Assembly: GCA_019694835.1 (NCBI GenBank)
Contig: JAIBBE010000107.1
Coordinates: 84,349 to 148,348 of the forward strand
Direction of reading: 5' to 3'
Source of the DNA: Fimbriimonadaceae bacterium
GTDB lineage: Bacteria; Armatimonadota; Fimbriimonadia; Fimbriimonadales; Fimbriimonadaceae
DNA length: 64,000 nt
Each line of letters begins with the position of its first letter. The first letter of the stretch is position 1. A program made the position numbers and the translations under genes. This document shows positions 61,623-64,000 of the stretch, piece by piece. The notes under the pieces are model-generated. The model worked only from the letters and a program-made list of their open reading frames with translations, was not told where the DNA came from and searched no databases.

Positions 61623-62231
61623 ATGAGCAAGGGTGCCGCGGGCGTTCGATACGCCGAACTGGAACGTGAGACGAGCGAAACCCGGGTTCAAGTGGTGCTC
61701 GATCTCGACGGCGGAGCCCGTCAAGACATCTCAACCGGTATTGGCTTCTTCGACCACATGCTCGGGCTCATGGCCTTCCACGGCCTGCTCAACGTCGGTA
61801 TCACTGCCGAAGGCGACTTGCACGTCGACGATCACCACACCGTCGAGGATGTGGGGATCGTGCTGGGCAGGGCGATCAACGCAGCCCTGACCGAGAGTGA
61901 ACCGATCGAGCGCTTCGCGAGCAACCACACGCCGATGGATGATGCCCTCGTGCTGGTTGCGATCGATGTGGGTGGACGCGGACAGTTGCACTATGAAGCT
62001 GATTTCCGCAGTGCGAAGATCGGGACCATGTCCACCGAGAACGTCCGCGAGTTCTTCCAGGCTCTGGCCCAAAACTCGGGCATGAATATCCACATTCACA
62101 AGGTAGCGGGCGTGAACGACCATCATGTCGCCGAGGCCATGTTCAAGGGATTCGGCCGCGCCCTCCACGACGCAACACGGCGCTCGGAACGTCGCAATGG
62201 CCCCAGTTCGACCAAAGGCAAAATCACATAG
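61623..62231 (+). CDS. hisB: imidazoleglycerol-phosphate dehydratase
   Basis: 202 residues from ATG 61623. It dehydrates imidazole-glycerol phosphate in histidine synthesis. The two metal-binding His repeats are clear: GFFDHMLGLMAFHG with DDHHTVEDVGIVLG, and SGMNIHIHKVAGVNDHH with AEAMFKGFGRAL. Length and structure match the monofunctional enzyme. It is divergent from tyrS with 50 bp between start codons, so each has its own promoter. No other his gene is in the window. Confidence 0.95.
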   Translation: MSKGAAGVRYAELERETSETRVQVVLDLDGGARQDISTGIGFFDHMLGLMAFHGLLNVGITAEGDLHVDDHHTVEDVGIVLGRAINAALTESEPIERFASNHTPMDDALVLVAIDVGGRGQLHYEADFRSAKIGTMSTENVREFFQALAQNSGMNIHIHKVAGVNDHHVAEAMFKGFGRALHDATRRSERRNGPSSTKGKIT

Positions 62232-62297
62232 CGCAACAAATCAGCACACGGGCGCACGGTAGTGCGTCAGGTGCATAAGGCAAGTCAGGACGAGTTT

Positions 62298-63746
62298 ATG
62301 AGAAAAGGAATATTGACCACTCGGAATTGTTTGACGGCAGGGCTCCTCGCGGCGGCGACCACTCTTGGTGTCGTCGGCTGCGGCGGTGGAGGCGGTCCGC
62401 TCCTCGATGACGGCGTGATCTACACCCAAACCCGCCTCATCTTCGACAATGGCGGCAGTGTTGGCTCAAGCCGCGAGATGGCGAGCATCGTCGTCCCCGC
62501 CAATACGGTCCTCTATCAGAGTGACTTCCGGGTGGACGTCCACGCGGCCCAGTTCTCCGACATCAATCGCGAAGGCTGGCTCGTCCACCATCGAGGCGTT
62601 CGAATCACGATTGACCCCGATGTGGTTAAGGCTGGGCGGTCCGTTCAGATCGAGATGCCCTACCCAGGCACCTATGATCCAGAAGGAACCATGATCGCGG
62701 TGCAGAACGCGAGCGGTCTGGTTTTCGCCCTCGACTCCCGCCTTTCCGCCGACGGCCGCTATATCATCGGCGATCTCGATTCTCGGCGGCTCGATCTGCT
62801 CGACTCCACTCCGGACAATGGCGACCGAAACCTCGAGTCCTTCCGGGTCTTCACCGCTACACGCACGTCGGCCCGGGCCCTTCCCGTCCTTCAGACCAGC
62901 GTCCAACCGTTCGTGAATGGCTCGTGGGGCGGCCTCGTGCCGGACCTCACCGGCAAGCGCGTCGCGGTGCTCGTGCATGGCATCGATTCCAGCCTTAGCG
63001 ACCTGACGACCCTGGCCCAATTCATCGCGAGCTACAAGCTGCCGCTGTCCAGCACGCCGTACTACGATGCGGTCATCGGCTTCCAGTACACGTCGAACAA
63101 TCCGCTTGCCAACATCGGTGAGGCGTGCGCTGAATCCCTGGCCCCCATTGTCAGCACCACCAGCCAGTCCGACCTTTTCGCCCACAGCATGGGCAATCTC
63201 GTGTCGCGCTACGCCATGGAAACGACATCGCTCGGGTCGAATCGTCTCGGTCAGTGGATTCACCACTTCGTGGGCCTCGGCGGCCCCCACGCGGGCGTTC
63301 CTTTCGCAAACATCCCCACTCTGCAAACCCTTGCGTGGATCTTCGCCGGAGACAGCTACTATTGCCTTCTTGACCTCGTAACCTACGGCAAAGGCGGTGC
63401 AGGCAAAACAGACTTCCTCACCAACCTAAACACGACATCCCAAGGCCCCGACTATAACACCGCAAGCTACTTCACGATGTCCGGAAGCGACTATTCGGCG
63501 CTGTACAAAGGCATCATTCCCGAAGGCAGCATTATCAACGGTCTCTATGACCTGAGCGTCGGACTCCACACGGTCAACGACGGCCTCGTCGCCCAGTATT
63601 CGGCTCAGAGCAACGTCCTCGACCAGCAAAGCTCGACCTGGGAAGTCGGCCCAACCTTCAACATTGATCACACCGAACTCCACACCGCCGCGACGGCTTT
63701 CGACCAGATCGGCAATTGGATCCGCGCTTGGGGGCAGGCAGAGTGA
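62298..63746 (+). CDS. lipoprotein with alpha/beta-hydrolase (lipase-like) domain
   Basis: AGGA 7 nt before ATG 62298; 482 residues with a signal and lipobox Cys at about 28 followed by a Gly run (GCGGGGGP). Residues about 40-190 form a beta domain. The hydrolase domain starts GKRVAVLVHGIDSSLSDLTT, with the nucleophile elbow AHSMGN (Ser at about 297) in place of the usual GxSxG first Gly, and continues FVGLGGPHAGVPFANIP. The His of a triad may lie in NIDHTELHT near the end. This resembles PGAP1-like or class-2 lipase/esterase proteins. Envelope location is expected; substrate unknown. Confidence 0.8.
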   Translation: MRKGILTTRNCLTAGLLAAATTLGVVGCGGGGGPLLDDGVIYTQTRLIFDNGGSVGSSREMASIVVPANTVLYQSDFRVDVHAAQFSDINREGWLVHHRGVRITIDPDVVKAGRSVQIEMPYPGTYDPEGTMIAVQNASGLVFALDSRLSADGRYIIGDLDSRRLDLLDSTPDNGDRNLESFRVFTATRTSARALPVLQTSVQPFVNGSWGGLVPDLTGKRVAVLVHGIDSSLSDLTTLAQFIASYKLPLSSTPYYDAVIGFQYTSNNPLANIGEACAESLAPIVSTTSQSDLFAHSMGNLVSRYAMETTSLGSNRLGQWIHHFVGLGGPHAGVPFANIPTLQTLAWIFAGDSYYCLLDLVTYGKGGAGKTDFLTNLNTTSQGPDYNTASYFTMSGSDYSALYKGIIPEGSIINGLYDLSVGLHTVNDGLVAQYSAQSNVLDQQSSTWEVGPTFNIDHTELHTAATAFDQIGNWIRAWGQAE

Positions 63747-63755
63747 TAAACCGTG

Positions 63756-63776
63756 GCGCGGGCATCTTGCCCGCGC
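63756..63776. repeat. GC-rich 9-bp hairpin after lipase-like gene
   Basis: Stem 63756-63764 with 63768-63776 and a TCT loop, 10 bp past the stop. It could terminate transcription but lacks a T-run. The following 224 bp to the window end contain no recognised feature. Confidence 0.6.
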
Positions 63777-64000
63777 TGGGGAGCCTTTCAAAGCAACCGC
63801 CTAGTTTCGACATAGGTGGGCTAAGTCAAAGCGTATCGAATAATGACAGCGCCGGGGTGCACAATTCATCACCCCGGCCACCCTCACCATCGACCCCTGT
63901 CGCCCGATATGAGACTCGAGGCCCTGCCGATGAGCCGTGCCAAATGCCCTTCCGTCCTACGTGCATCGCGAAAGCGAAAACACCTTAGGACAGAAGAACA

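Noticed and set aside
1..64000. CRISPR array, transposase, integrase or phage genes
   Set aside because: No regularly spaced direct repeats and no such coding sequences were found.

Overview
The window looks like a chromosomal segment from an Armatimonadota bacterium, most likely near Fimbriimonadia. This is inferred from gene style only: roughly 60 percent G+C by eye, prepilin-type N-termini on environmental-sensing-like proteins, a DUF1501/DUF1800 pair, dockerin type I tails without any cohesin protein, a PEP-CTERM protein, a GntR-headed sugar regulator and abundant glycoside hydrolases. Most products are exported. No rRNA, tRNA, CRISPR array, phage or transposase was recognised.

Left part (1-16 kb, mostly minus strand). 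An exported-protein operon (5322 to 1) holds two paralogous, translationally coupled lipoproteins, a Tat lipoprotein and a partial protein with no recognisable signal peptide. It is followed by a DUF481 outer-membrane-like protein, metX back to back with dtd, a 51-bp perfect inverted repeat, an HExxH metalloprotease-like protein with an MFS transporter, a secreted repeat protein, and a DUF1501/DUF1800/membrane-protein operon.

Middle part (16-41.6 kb). A GH51 arabinofuranosidase overlaps a DHFR-family reductase. A secreted propeller protein with a dockerin tail and a small lipoprotein follow. A 21-kb minus-strand cluster (41516 to 20538) then encodes a prepilin peptidase, a FimU/GspG-like pseudopilin, PilV-, PilW- and PilX-like minor pseudopilins of 664, 751 and 1034 residues, and two giant propeller proteins of 1534 and about 2320 residues. 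The order matches the fimU-pilV-pilW-pilX-pilY1 tip-complex cluster of type IV pili, but with greatly enlarged subunits. This is the best candidate for an undescribed system.

Right part (41.6-64 kb). It holds an acidic-tailed membrane protein, two more dockerin-tailed secreted proteins, a PEP-CTERM protein, an orphan FliL, a coiled-coil periplasmic protein and a GH106 rhamnosidase. A mannoside-type locus follows: GntR/LacI-type regulator, pseudopilin, small lipoprotein and GH2 mannosidase, divergent from a GH5-like hydrolase. The last genes are tyrS, hisB and a lipase-like lipoprotein.

Two cross-cutting observations. First, several genes (dtd, metX, regulator, hisB, the 46.1-kb coiled-coil gene, possibly tyrS and the GH51 gene) carry a -10 hexamer 6-10 nt before the start codon and no Shine-Dalgarno, so leaderless transcription seems common. 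Second, three secreted proteins share a C-terminal dockerin tail; in two of them it follows a module with a K-x-S-H-W-L-R motif.
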